Shown here: positions 14,483 to 27,378 of the stretch, piece after piece | Numbering within the stretch: position 1 is the first letter of the stretch | How the letters are laid out: each line of letters starts with the position of its first letter | Assembly (NCBI RefSeq): GCF_028769735.1 | Contig: NC_088173.1 | Span: forward strand, 6,841,038 to 6,905,037 | Length of the DNA: 64,000 nt | Direction: 5' to 3' | DNA from: Zonotrichia leucophrys gambelii | Lineage: Eukaryota > Chordata > Aves > Passeriformes > Passerellidae | Notes under the pieces: model-generated | Database searches by the model: none | What the model was told of the DNA's origin: nothing | What the model saw: only the letters and a program-made list of their open reading frames with translations | Made by a program: the position numbers and the translations under genes

Positions 14483-17400
14483 GCATGAGGAGGACCAAAT
14501 ATGTATGTATATACATTAAAAAATGAATGCAGTTTGGCCACACTAGATCCAATCTCTGCAGCTGCACAACTTCATTGCAGTGTTCAATGTTCTCTGATGC
14601 ACAATAATCCCAGGTAAGAGGGGAATTGATTTACATTTCTTTCACAGTGTTAAATGCTCTAATTATTAAATAGCCCTCAACATATGGCAAGGAATTAAGG
14701 AATGTAAATCAGGAGCCGTGTGCTACACAGTAATCACATAAATGGTTCCCAAATAGCAATACCACTTCTAGAAGATTAGCAGAATCATACTTTTGTGATT
14801 TACATACAATTTCCACAAACTAGTGGTGAAATACTCTGCATGATAAAGCAAACTATTAATTGGGTGACAGTGGTAAACAAAATTTATTTTAGCTTGTGAT
14901 TAATTTCATTAGAGCATTAACATGTAAAAAACAGATATAAAAATGTATTTAAAGATTAATATTGGGATATTAAAGTCCTTTGATTCTTATAATTAAAATT
15001 TATTAAACTTTTGACAGTATTAATTCAAAATATTCTGCTGATGCTTTAATTTAGCAGTTTGGTGAATAGTACAGCAACACATCCTCTATACCTGTTTCTT
15101 GAGATGGATGACTCATTGTTGAACAACTGAAATATCAGAAATTTAAATGCATGCATATACCATAATGATAACATTTCTTATCTATTCTACTTTCAAGCTT
15201 CCAAAGGATATTTGAAAAAACGATCATACAGCTGTTTAAATCTGCCAAGTTTTTTAAAAGGGGTCCATGGTTAGTATGACAATTTTATCTTCTTTCACTC
15301 GTCATCTCTTTTGTTCTGCCCTCCTTCCCTTTCCGTATTTATTGCTCATAGTGGTTTTTCACCTTGGCTTGTATTACCCTAATGCTAGGTTGTTGAAAAA
15401 GAGCTTTTTTTTCTACTTCATATATGTTATTTGGAGTATTTAGAAGCTACTTTTAGATATTAATTGTAGCCATGAATACTGACAATTAAAACCGACCAAA
15501 AATACTGGGGGAAAAAAAAAAAAAGCCTGTGCTGTTTTTATATAGACAATTACAATGTCCTCCTCTATGATCCTTTCTGATGAAATACCTCTATCTCTCT
15601 CTCCACACTATTAATTCTAAAAATTGGATGCACTAGATTGTGCATTGAAAAGGTTATTCTAAAAGACAGTCACGAAATGGTAGCATTGCAAGAAAACAGA
15701 AACAGGAATATGCAGCCAGGAGAACTGCCAGAAGCAACAGATCTGTCTCAGACCAGTCAACAGCACCAGAGAACTGTACTGGCACAACAGGAAAACCATT
15801 TTATGTGTGGGTAAAGGATAATCTTTCTTTTCTACCCACCTAGGAGCCTGTCTTCACATCATTTCAACCTCCTCCATCCAGTTCCACTGGATAAGAAATC
15901 TTTGAGGCAGCTGGATGTCAGCAGCTGTATTACATCTACATGGCAGGTCTCACCTGGACTTAGCTAACTCTATATTTAGATGGAATTGGATAAATTCATC
16001 AAATTTTGGTCAAAAAAGACAGTTGGGCATTTTTTATAAGAATGGACAAAATAGACAGGTATTTAGAAAAGAAAAAGGCAACATAAAAACAGAAGAATGA
16101 AACAGGAGGAGCCTTGGAAGGTACCTTGGGGCACTTGAGAAGGGCAGTGATCAGAGGTTCCTGGATGCTTCCTGAGGAGGTGTTGATCTCTAGGATGCAC
16201 AGTGTTGTGCAGCTTTTCACTTCCCTGTACATTGCTGAAGTAAACTGAAAAGGATTTGATGAAACACAGCACCTGTCCTTTAAAATACTGTCTTTTCACA
16301 TATTTAACCCTTTTCAGGACTTCAGCATAAGGTGATAGTAGGAAAAATGTGGCTAAGACTATAAACAAGGATATTTCCTCTTCATTTTTGCAGATCTGTC
16401 TACCCAAAATCTTATATTTTTCAGCGGGGTCTTTATGAATAATAAGCTCAAGAGTTATACAACACTGTGCATCCTACTGTTCTGAAGCAGTTTAAAACTT
16501 TCATTTACACAGACTTTTCCTTCAGCTATATCTTCAAGATCTAATATACTAATTTTTTTTTTTACCTTTTCCAAGTAAGATGGAAAGCTGCAGCCATTAT
16601 TTCAATGTCTTGCTGGCTGTCAGTTAAAGAATCTTAGAACAACTGAGTTTAAAAAGAACCTTTGGAAGGTCCAAAGCAGAGCAATCTCTAAAAACACAGC
16701 AAGTTACCCAAGTCATATTCTGTCAAATTGTGAGGTTCTCCACAAAGATGGAAATTCCACCACAACTCTGAGCAGTCATTATCTCTGTAACTGTTGAAAA
16801 TCATCAGCATTGGCATAATAGTAATGAGTTATAATATAACTATAACAGTTATGAGTTTGCCTAGTAAAGCTAAGGAGGGGAAGAAAATAATTCTTCTTTT
16901 TTTTGGTCCTTTTAGATTATGTCTCATGAATACACAGTATTGTTACACTGCTTTGCCACAATCAGGCCTTGAATGTAGCAGGAGCCCATTCTGCTATGCA
17001 GAATGAATGTCTTCTGGCAGTTTTTGCTTTATGGGTGCTAAAATACGGAAAATATATTTAAATGTATATTTACCATTACAGGGCTCAAGAACAAAGGTTA
17101 TGAAAACCCCCAATCTTTTCTACACAAAGAAGTTGAAGGAGTTACACATGCCCATTTAATACCAAGTTTTTAGTTTTCATCGAAAATAAAATGTCAAAAT
17201 TTGCCAATTAATTGTCTTGAAAGTTATGCTTCACTATTTGTTTAAATATTGGTTGTTGTCGCACAAGTAGAAATGAACATCACTAAATAGTGATGCCAGT
17301 CATACCACAGTGATATAATTGCCATTTTTCCTTAAATCAACCATCTTCTGAGGTCCACTTTTTTCACCTTTGTGGAGGGCAGTGTATTCCAAATATTGTC

Positions 17401-17663
17401 TGCATCCTATGCATCTAAACCCAAAATGTGAAAGACCATCAATGCTTTATTTTAAACTGATTTAATAGCTCTTCACCAAAATTTTCACAATATCTTTAGG
17501 CAATTATATAACTGAATAAGAGATCTCTATAGCTTCCTTCTTACACTCTTAATTAGCACTCTTTTTTTGGTATATCTTCCTTAAGAAAATATTTGAAATG
17601 TAATTCTCTGTGTGTCTCCTATAAAAAGAATATACAAAATTGGGTACTCCATGGGCGCATCAC

Positions 17664-17773
17664 AGCAGTAAACATGAAAGGATTTCCCTGATATTCTTTA
17701 TAAGTGCAACCCAGAATAAGCAGTAAACATGAAAGGATTTCCCTGATATTCTTTATAAGTGCAACCCAGAATA
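17664..17773. repeat. Perfect tandem duplication, two 55-base copies
   Basis: The 55-base unit beginning AGCAGTAAACATGAAAGG occurs twice in direct succession (17664-17718 and 17719-17773) with no mismatch. It does not resemble a known element. The identity indicates a recent event or an assembly artefact. Confidence 0.97.
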
Positions 17774-18649
17774 CTATTAATTTTGTATTACACAATCTCT
17801 TCATTTCTAAAGATTGAATAACACTTTTTTCATTGTAAGCAACATATACATTGATTACTACATTTTAAATTAACTTTTTGGTTGGTTAAAATCCCCTAGT
17901 AAAAACCCATGAAATCCATTAAAATACCCAAAGTTATCCTGGATGAATTTCTAATGCGCTTAAATATCTCTGAAAATGTTTTAGAGTTAGATTATTTAAA
18001 TAATAATTGTATTTCCAATTCAGGTAGCTTTATGCAAATTGTATCATTACACAAGGGTAATAAAAACTTTGGAACTATGATATTGCATTCCTTCAGTACT
18101 TAGCTATTTAAACTAGTCAGCCTGAATGAGAAGTAGTTGTATATTTGAGACAGAAAAAAATCATTGCAAGATTTAATAAGATAAAAGGCCTTAGTGGAAA
18201 GCAGTCAACAATAGAATGCCTTGGATACCAACAAGACCACTGCTTCTCAACCCTTTCCTAAATAACCCAGAATAACTGCATCACAGATAAAAAGTGATGA
18301 TTTTTATTTCTTTGTTTACCAAATCTGCCTGAAAAAAATGTTAGCACCCCATTGGTCTGATTTACATTGAGCACCAATGAGCTACAGAGAAATCTGCAGT
18401 ATCTGCTTTCACAGCTTCCTTGCAGTTAAGACAAAAGTAAGCAAAGCTCTAATTCAGCATTGGTGTAATCAGCAGTAATTCTAGCATTAGAAGCAAATGC
18501 TGATGCTTTGCCAGGAGGGAAAAAAAAAGTACTAAATATACATGTTCAGTGAACTGGGAGAGCCTCCCAGACCAGCTCCTCTATGGGCACGTATAACTAC
18601 TGCACAGTACCTACATTTCTGTTAACTCATCTGGGGCAGAGCATTTGAC

Positions 18650-18738
18650 TCTTTGGGATGGTGCTGATCAGGCCCTGGAGTTGGGTTCAATGATCCTTGT
18701 GGGTCCCTTCCAAATCAGCTTATTTTGTGATTCTGTGC
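18650..18738 (+). mobile_element. CR1 LINE 3' end fragment
   Basis: The stretch TGATCCTTGTGGGTCCCTTC followed by a terminal ATTCTGTG-type repeat is the 3' end of avian CR1. Only the tail is present, the usual result of 5' truncation on insertion. It lies in the large GABRA2 intron, antisense to the gene. Confidence 0.85.
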
Positions 18739-19728
18739 AACACTTCCCCCAATTGCACTACCCTGCACAGCTGCAGCATTCATTTTATTTTTATGTCTTC
18801 ACTGTTGATTTATTCACAGACTTCAAAAAATAAATAACCAAATAACCTCTGTCTAGCTACTCAGCCCTATCCTATATTAGACAAATTTTCTGGTTTGTTC
18901 TTAAGTATCAAAGAGGTTTCTGTAGGTTTTTTATTCTTCCTTTTTCCTAATAAATCATTCCCTGGAATGCTTATAGCTACTGAGTTAGTTCTGTTCTTGC
19001 ATCTTAGCACTGTCTGCATGCCCTGGATAAGTTATTAATGAGATAATCATATCCTGTTCTCTATTGCTGCTCCATTTTTTACAAGGAATGCTTTTTGCCA
19101 ATATAAATTATCCACAGCTCTAACATAAGTTTCTCACTGACTCCTCTGAAAGCACCATTATGGGCAGATTCCATGTGGCCCTTCCAGGTATGCCCAAAAG
19201 GGGAGCATACATACAGTAGTTTATCCCTTTGTGTCCCAGCATAGCTACAAGGACAGTGGGCTTTTAGGAGATGCAAATGCTGCTCTGAATTTCTCTGCAC
19301 TAGCACTGGCTAGCTGCACTCTGCACTAGCATTAGCACCATTTCCAAAATATTAACCTAGATCAAAGAAAGCCTAAGGAAGCAACCAGAACTGAGATGGG
19401 GAGCTGCACTTTTTCCCTTTAAAAACAGTAGTGGAAGATTTCTAGTAGTGCTCTGCAGAAAAAAAAAATAGACAAAGAACCTTCCTTTATGATAGTCTGA
19501 ATTTGCATTAAGCATGTTTGGGGCTGACAAACACCACTAGGTTTGGCTAGGGGACTAGGGTCCCCCAGCTAGGGACTCCTATAGCTACAAACTCTTCCAA
19601 AGCTCATTAAAAATTCTGAATCACAGTGATATATAAATACAGTGCCCTAAATGCAACATATTCCAGATTATCAGCACATGACCATGGCTGTGTTTCCTGG
19701 CAACTGAAAACCTCCAACTATTTGATAA

Positions 19729-19753
19729 ACACACACACACACACACACACACA
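19729..19753. repeat. (CA)n microsatellite
   Basis: Twelve CA units followed by TATATA lie in the large GABRA2 intron. Confidence 0.95.
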
Positions 19754-22700
19754 TATATGGATACAGCTCTCCTGATCCAGGCAAGAGACAAAGGTAATCT
19801 GTGAAAAAATGAGCTTCCCTTGCGCTCATATTGGTGAGCACATCACAAAACTTTTAATCACCAAGTCTGATATTCTACACCATTACACTGATTCTATGCA
19901 ATGAAATATCCAGTTCTCCAAAGATGAAAGATCACACCTGCAAGTGCTCATTGCTGACCATCTCTCTGATAGCAATAGTCAGCAAGAATTCCCTTCAATT
20001 CTTTCCAGTTTTCCTGTTCAACTGATTTACAAAATGTTGGGAAAAAAGAGGATTTGGTCTGTCTGTGTGAGAAATGCAATGCAGATGCTTGCTTAAAGCA
20101 ATCAGGACATTTGAAAGCAGAGATGGTTCCCTCAAAATAGATTCACAGTGCATTTAATTTTCACCTACCTACTGTCTTATCTTCCTCTTTTTTTAACAAC
20201 CATCATTCAACTCTTTGGTTACAATCAGAATACCATTCCTGAAGCTGATGAGACTGACCACAGTTTGCAGAAGGATCCTGACATTTCCATAGATCTTTTC
20301 AATATCAATATGGCACTTGAAACTTTAGGCTATGAAGTCCAGTCTTCTGCCCTTGTAACTTCCCTTTTCTTTTGCTTTCTTGTTTGTTTGTTCTTTTCTC
20401 CAACATTTTAGTTTTCTATTCAGTTCTGTTTTATAAGTTTCTGAGAGTAGAAAAGACAGAAATTCCTTAGCTGTTGGAAAGGCTAATTTCAGATGTGAGA
20501 AAGTAAAGAAGGCTGAATAACTTAGGGAGATAGTCACAATACTGAAGTATCCAGCATGACCATGTCTGTTCATGGGGCAGAGGAGAGCAGACCGATAATT
20601 CAATCACTTACAGATATTTTGGTTCCTTGCTTAGCTTTAGTGCCCATTCATGTGTGGATTTGCTTTTCTACATGCTAATAAAAAGCAAAAGATTTATGAA
20701 AAAATGTTAGCCTTATTGCAAACAATACAGCAATTAAAAAGAAGAAAATACCTTCTTTACTTGTACAAAGTCATAAACAATGAAGGTCTGTATGACTTGC
20801 CATTTGCATGGCTATATTTCATATAAATTAATGCTAATAATACAGGAAAATTTGGTTTGAAGTCAAACTTGTAATTTATTTTGATGACTAAACAGAAATG
20901 GCATGGAATGTTTGGGTAAAATGGTTCACTTCAGAGCTGAAAGTACAGTCAAGAGTGTTCCAGCTGCAATCCTGTGCTTAGCATAAAATGAGTACAGAGA
21001 AAATATTATCTTCCCTCAAATAAACCCATGCTCATGTCTATCAATACAGCAGGCTGGGGTATATAGCTAAGTCATATGAGATGTCTCTGGCTTCAGGGCA
21101 TGGTGCAGTGTCATCTTCCCCCTGCCCACACCCATTTTGCAGGTCATTTCATCATTGTAGTGTTCATACATCGCTCAAGGATCCCAGCTGCTAGGATAGC
21201 CAACAGCCAACAGCCAAAACCTGTTTATCTGACCAACGTGTACCACCAGTAAAAGTTAAACCTTCCTCAACAGCTTATAGAAAATAGTACTCTGTTTTGA
21301 ATTGCATCAGTAAAGCATCAAGTTACATACTGTCAGTAGTCAGACTGTGTCCCAGGAAAATGAATTACAAATCTATCCCTTAATTCAAGAACAACCTCCA
21401 AATCAGACATTTATTTAGCTGAATTTAATATACAGACTTTCAAGAACCCTGTACATTTCCCTTTTGTTGGTCACTAACTAGACAAACTGGTAATATCAAC
21501 CCAAAACATTTCATTACTAAAGGAGCAGATTTTTACAATGAGCTAAATTCTTGCTGTAAGACATCTCTGAAAATGTCATTCACAGCAAGTGAAAGTGGGC
21601 TGATGAACAGCTCTTGCTTTCAGACGACTTCAGAAAGATCTCAGACCCTGGACTATTTCTGTTGTAGCATGTTAGGCCAGATTGTGATCCCAGTCATAGC
21701 AGTGATATGTGCACGACAATGCAAACTGCTATGCCAAAGTAAACATTCTGCTGCATTCAAATGAGCTATTTCAGACTCATATAAAGAGAAGTGAAACACA
21801 ACTGAGACTAGGTATCTTAAATTAATGATGCGTGGCATGGTCAGAATGCAGTAATCTCTTGCAAAAACTCTTTTAGAAATTCCCGGGCTTACTAGGTACA
21901 TAGTGTTAAAAAAAAGAAGGTTAATTATTTCCACATCTCTTTTCAGACTACAGGTCAGTATAGAAAAAGGAATAAACTGCTAGAAAATTCCTGAAATATG
22001 AAGCTAGATAATTACTAAGCACTATGTACAAAAGCCTTGTTTGGTATGTTTTGTATCATGAATTATCACAACTGCCATTTACAAGTGTTCTTTTAAACTG
22101 TAAGAATCCATCCATCCACAACCGAAGTATTCTTGAGGATTAAGATTAATGTGTCATGAATCACCACGGTTTAATATGCATGACACAGTTTCATTTCACA
22201 CATATTCTGCATGGGTTGATTGCCATGTATACCAATATCAAACAGATGTTAATTCTTTAATTTTTTGTTCTCAGAGTATGTTTTAATTATCTATGAGGCT
22301 TTATAAAGAAAAAGAGGGAGGTTATTTTGAAGCAAATTTAGTGAAAAATAGAAAAATCCATTAGATCTGTATTTCATGTTCTCAAAAATATTATTTCAAT
22401 ATTAAAAAAAATGCTTGATATGCAAAGGAACTGCAGACTGCTCTCATTAAATGGCTCGTCCCTTGTAAGCAAGAAAACTTAGACTATTCTTCTAATAAAA
22501 TGCATTATTTTAAAAGCCCTGTCAATTCAACACCTGTTTGGTGATATGAAATGTTTCTGCAAGTCATTCTATGTTTATACTATGCGTAAATTCTTAAATT
22601 TGAGTATTTTGCAAAGAAATCAAAACTCCACGTAAAAAAATTACCATATAAATTCTGGCATCAACAGTGCTATAGGTCCCCTGTATCATCCAAATTAAGA

Positions 22701-23944
22701 AATCTTTGAATATAAAATATTTCACAAGCTTTCACTGTACAGAGGCCAAAAATGGAAATGAAAAGACATCCTAGTTTAAAAGCAATGCATAATGAGAAAT
22801 CTGTTTCAGTCAGCGTCAGCTCCCACTTTCTGCTGTGTCAGATTCAAGCCACAATTCCCCAGGACCAGAACAGCAACAGAGCCACAGGTCAGGATGGAAT
22901 AGTGTTGAATAAAAACTCTGAGCTTTAACTAATGCCTAATTTGATCAGAGCTGTTATTGTAATTTCCATGGAAGTTGGAGTGTGTCTCTAGCTTTGGGCC
23001 TGATCTTCCTGAAATCAACAGGAACAGGAATGGCTCCCAAGTATTTTGTACTGGAATTAGCTTCACCAAGCTGAAAAAGTCTCCAGGTTGAAAATTACAA
23101 TTACCAAAACTGTTACAAATAATAATAGGGGTAGTAGAAGTGTATATTTGAATCATACATGTCAATGTTAGATAGTATAAATACAGATAAACAATAGTAG
23201 TAGACAAAACATTGTCAAAACTGAGATATTCAGCCCCTCCCTATGTCATAGATATTTTTCTGTACACAGTAATATTTTCAACACCACAAAAATTATTTAA
23301 ATTTCTTGCCAATGTAACACATACTGACAAAAGATGGCATATAGCTTTAAAATCAAAATGTGAACTGACATTTTGAAAAATAACTGACAGTCATGGCACA
23401 AGAGTGCAGAGACCTCTGTCCTTCAATATTCTCTTTTTCTCTATTTTTTTTTTCCAAATGCTCAAATAAGTGCAAGGTGCCCAGAAATTAAATGTATATT
23501 ACCAGTGACACCCCAATTCCAAAGAAGTCAAAATCACAACATTTTCACTGAACTTACTGGGCCAAGGAACGAATCTCAAATTGGAATTTATACGCATCGC
23601 ACAAAACACTTGTGCAGATTTCTGAAAACATACACCTATCAGATTGCAGAGAATTAAGCCTGGATTCCTTGTTCAACCAAAATTCCCTGACTGGAATAAC
23701 AGCTTTAGATGTTATTTTTGTTCACATTCTGTTTTACTATGTTAAAACACCAGATTTTTTCTTTTTACTTAAGATAAATGTGTGAAAATGCCTTCTTTCC
23801 ATTCATAGATGTTATCTTCCTCAAACTTCAAATGATTCATCTGGGTGAATGTAGTTATAAATAATTTATCAAGATGCATACCAGTTGTTAGGGGAAAAAA
23901 AACCCCGAAGGAAGAATATCACTGCATAAAATCTGAACATTAAA

Positions 23945-23964
23945 ATTGATTTTTTAAAATCAAT
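23945..23964. repeat. Perfect nine-base-stem inverted repeat beside a splice donor
   Basis: ATTGATTTT and AAAATCAAT flank two bases. In the GABRA2 transcript this hairpin would form about 18 bases after the 5' splice site of the 116-base exon. Confidence 0.6.
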
Positions 23965-23983
23965 CTTTAATTGGTTGTATTAC

Positions 23984-24099
23984 CTCCTAATCCAGGTCTG
24001 AGGCGATTATCATAACCATCCAGAAGTCTGTCTAGAATTCTTGTAAAGATGGTGATGTTATTCTTAGCTTCGTCTTCCAGGGAGTCAGCCAGCACCGAT
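23984..24099 (-). CDS. GABRA2: GABRA2 second coding exon (mature N-terminus)
   Basis: This 116-base exon completes codon 24 (AG|A, Arg) and encodes residues 25-62 plus the first base of codon 63. The peptide contains [17 protein letters not shown] and then [14 protein letters not shown], the N-terminal alpha-helix and following loop found in GABA-A alpha subunits. The [11 protein letters not shown] start identifies alpha-2 rather than alpha-1, -3 or -5. N38-I-T is an N-glycosylation sequon. Signal cleavage is expected after A28. The 5' splice site is GGAG|gtaata. The 3' splice site is ccatttag with a poor pyrimidine tract. Skipping this exon would shift the frame. It acts in the extracellular domain of the channel. 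Confidence 0.97.
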
Positions 24100-26646
24100 C
24101 TAAATGGATATTTTACATTTTAGAAGGTGCTAAGTATGTTTTAACATACACTCAACATGCATGTTTTTCAGACTGGCCATTACTTGCTGCATTCCAACAG
24201 GAAAGGATTATTTACAGTATGCAAATACAGAATTTCTATACAACAAGTTCAGACATATAAGGGTCAACAGAATACTACTTAAAATACCCAAGAAGTCATT
24301 TTCCAGTAGTCTGTACTTGCATGCATCATTGCATTACTGTGAGTGCTGCTTCCAGCTCCCCAAACACTGTTAGTGGAGGCTGCACTGGTGCAAAACCCTG
24401 AAGAGCCTCCCAGGCTTTGGTGGCATGTCACTCCTGGGCTGATAACCCGGGTTCCCATGCACAAACCCATCTCCTTCTAGCTCTATCTTATCTGTGTTCA
24501 CTTAGGCATACTCTATCTCTGGATAAATCCTGTGGATTTGCCTCCACCCAATGGTCATGTAATGTACATGACCAGAAGAACTAACATGAGGGAAAACTCC
24601 AGCGATCATGCTCAGGGAGTCCTCTGACGCCAGCAGTTGGTGGGAGGGAACACCAGCGCTGACTAGCAAGCTGCAGGGTAGCTGTGGACAGCCCTCATCT
24701 TTCTAAAATGCTATTTTGTCATAAAACGCACTGTCTGATACTCCATCAGATGCAGACAAACCTTATAAATGCTGGATGGAAAAAGGAATCAAAAATGAAG
24801 TGTCAAGAAGAATCTGTAGAACACTGATGGTTTCAAAGTTCCCCAATAAAGAAAGAGATATTACATATGGATCAAATCTCTGTGGGACATGCTATAGGGG
24901 CTGGAATATGAACCTGCTGCCCAGCCAGCCGTGGTGCCCCACAGTGCTCTGGAACCTGGGCACCCAGACCAACAGGGTTTGTGTCAGGGAAGCCCCGACA
25001 CACAGAAAGCCTTACACATGCAAACGTTACCGTGCCAACACTTTTAAGCACCATGCATGTGAAATACAGGAGCTCATCAGTCTTAACTTCTTAAAACCAG
25101 CACATTGCTATCAGGGAAGTAAAGCATCATGTGCTACGCACATTACCATTTATATCTTTTTCAGGTACCTAAATTTTTAACCCTAAATGCTTTTGAGAAT
25201 TAATCATCTTGAAATGAAGGTATTCTGAATGCCATAATAGCAAGCATGTTTTCCTCCTCCTCCAAACCAAAAGTAGGTTTGGGTGATATTTTCTCTAAAG
25301 AAAGCTATAAAAGGATTAAAGACAAGGCTGTATGTTGGTCTCCAGCTCAATGGCATAAAGAAGAATTTAAATGTAAATCATTGCAGTCTGTGCTTTCCAT
25401 CATATAAACCATAGAATCAACCCAAATCAGATAACTTATAAAGAACCCATGAAAATGTTGTGTGTGATTTTACTCATGGGTCAGTTTTTTCTTAGTTGCA
25501 ATTACTGGATGGTTCCTTCTCGGTTTGTAAAATGTATCATTGTACTCATGGTCTACCTGAGTACGTCTCTGCCGATTTTAAGCTTCTTTTTGAGATATAA
25601 CAGTTTTTGAAAATCAAGATTCCACTAAAAATATTAGATCAATATAATTACATCAAATTAGTGTGGAATCTTGCAAACTTTACTCAGGCATAAAGTCTTT
25701 AATAACGCTTATAGTCTCTTTGACGTCAGTAAGATTACTCACTTGAGTAGGGTTTGCAGGATCTGGCCCACTGTGACTCAACTAATACTGCACCATAGTT
25801 AGGTATAAAGTGAAATAGAAAATATAGTTTCAGAAAGTATTTTGTTCACTGAGAAACAAACAAAAATATTGGAGACATGTTAAATCATAGGAAACTTGCA
25901 TTATATAGCATACAATCTTTACCATATTAGGACAAGACCTACTGCAGCCACAACCAAAGCAAGTGAATCAAAGTTACAAACTGCAATTAATTATTGTGTT
26001 TAGGGACTGTGAGCAACACAAAAGTATAATGTAATAAAAATTACTTGCTCTTATGCTGTCACTTTAGAAATGGAGAACTTTACACGACATAAGAAAAGTT
26101 GATTAATAAATGATGCTATTGTTTTATTATATGTGATTGTGAAGTTGTATGCTATCTCCACCTAGAGGTTTAAGGCTTAAGCATCATTTTGAATTCTATT
26201 ATGTTTGACCAAAAAAAAAAATCAAGGGAAAAAAAAAAAGGCATGGCCATATTAATAAATATATGAGCATTATTTTAAGAACAGTGATTTGAAGTGAGAC
26301 TTCATAAAAATCTATTTCTCCATTTTGTATGGTACAGAATCACAGTCATGCAGTAACTCAAGTCTTTAAGATCCAAAAAGGCATTTAAAGAAATTGTTAT
26401 TTTAATGGTGGAATAAAGCATCAATTCACAAACCGTTTAAGGACAAGAGATCAGGCTTTTATGGTCCTTAAACTACATTCTACTGCATTTGCTCTCGAAA
26501 CTATGTAATACTGCATTCAAAGAGCTAAGAAAGATTTTTTTTTTATTACGTTACTACATACTTTTATAGCCCCTCACACAAGCTTACCCTTAGCAGATTG
26601 TAACATACATGTTCGCACTGAACAACGAAACTAAATATCCTCTCAC
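24100..26646 (-). other. GABRA2: GABRA2 intron between first and second coding exons (2.5 kb)
   Basis: This is AT-rich intron with a somewhat GC-richer part at about 24360-25060 whose origin I do not recognise. A palindromic cAMP-response element lies at 25721-25728. Two A-runs occur near 26210-26240. No further exon was found. Confidence 0.88.
25721..25728. promoter_or_regulatory. Palindromic cAMP-response element (TGACGTCA)
   Basis: A full eight-base CRE lies in the first coding intron, 0.9 kb downstream of the start-codon exon. CREB-type control is known for other GABA-A subunit genes, but function at this site is inference. Confidence 0.35.
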
Positions 26647-26717
26647 CTCGTTGGTAGCCACACCAATAAAACGAGAAGAACCAACTGCATCTCGGAGAGT
26701 GCCAGTTTCCTCTTCAT
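26647..26717 (-). CDS. GABRA2: GABRA2 first coding exon (start codon and signal peptide)
   Basis: This exon encodes residues 1-23 and two bases of codon 24 of the GABA-A receptor alpha-2 subunit, a pentameric ligand-gated chloride channel of neuronal membranes. The start codon is the reverse complement of 26715-26717. The peptide begins MKRKLALSEMQ, and residues 10-22 form a strongly hydrophobic core ending VWLP, a secretory signal peptide. With the next exon it reads on to R24-S-V-L-A28, a good signal-peptidase site (V at -3, A at -1) at the position known for mammalian alpha-2. The 5' splice site is ACGAG|gtgaga. The sequence differs from mammals in many leader residues but keeps register and length. 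A G sits at -3 of the start codon. No in-frame stop separates this ATG from the exon start, so the start rests on family alignment. Confidence 0.95.
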
Positions 26718-26735
26718 CGCTGCTCTTTGCAAAAC
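26718..26735 (-). other. GABRA2: 5' UTR part of the GABRA2 start-codon exon
   Basis: Eighteen bases lie between a likely 3' splice site (pyrimidine-rich run then ccgttag, AG at forward 26736-26737) and the start codon. This would make the start-codon exon 89 bases long. It is inferred from splice-site pattern only. The alternative is that transcription starts nearby and runs through without this splice. Confidence 0.55.
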
Positions 26736-27352
26736 CTAACGGTGCAAGAAAAACACAAACCCACTCTCAGCCACAGTCAGTCTCCTCCAAGCAGTGCTTT
26801 CAACTTAAACCCGAGGAAAATATGTCACTTCACTGGAGAAAGGAAACCACTGGATTTCCGCAGCACTTTTCGGTACTAGCAACTTATTGTATCTCCATCT
26901 TTCCCAACGATCCTGCTCTGTGCAAGGAGGCAATGTATGATCAGAAGTGGCATGTGAGCCGGCGCATCAGATGCTTTCCTGTTCCGTGATGCGAAAGCCC
27001 CGAGACGAAAAGGAACAAAAAATAAAAGCCGTATGTATGGGAGGATGGGGGTTTAACCACCCCTCGCCTCACTACGGCACACCGCAGCCGGGGGGGCGGG
27101 GGGGCGGGCGGCTGGCAGAGTCATGCCATTCGCCGGGGCTCGGTGCGGGGACCGAGCGCGGGCGAGCCGCCCCCCGCCGCCGCCGAGCGCCCGGCACGTT
27201 TGACAGCTGCTCGGCGGAGCGCCGCCGGGGAGCGCGGGGGGCGCGGGGCGGCGGCGGGGGCAGCCCCGCAGGCTGACAAGTTGCGGAGCGCAGCAGAGCC
27301 CCCGACACGGGCGGGCGCTGCCGCCGCAGCTGGGGACCCCCGGGGACCCTAC
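26736..27352 (-). other. GABRA2: Predicted GABRA2 first intron (0.6 kb)
   Basis: This is the interval between a consensus 5' splice site in the CpG island (CCCAG|gtaggg, GT at forward 27351-27352) and the 3' splice site before the start-codon exon. The distal part is still CpG-island sequence, with a G-run block at 27090-27109 on the plus strand. The intron is inferred from splice signals only. Confidence 0.45.
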
Positions 27353-27363
27353 CTGGGAGCAGC

Positions 27364-27378
27364 GGGCGGGCGGGCGGG
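27364..27378 (+). other. Potential G-quadruplex, four GGG runs with one-base loops
   Basis: Four GGG triplets separated by single C bases lie within 12 bases of the predicted first-exon splice donor. A second G-rich stretch follows at 27391-27437. The G-rich strand is the template for GABRA2, so the transcript would carry the C-rich form. Confidence 0.6.

Noticed and set aside
20148..20411. Plus-strand 87-codon frame with a fairly protein-like middle
   Set aside because: It lacks convincing splice sites, is antisense within the GABRA2 intron, and no family is recognised.
26609..26989. A 126-codon plus-strand frame
   Set aside because: It is antisense to the GABRA2 start-codon exon and has no family resemblance.
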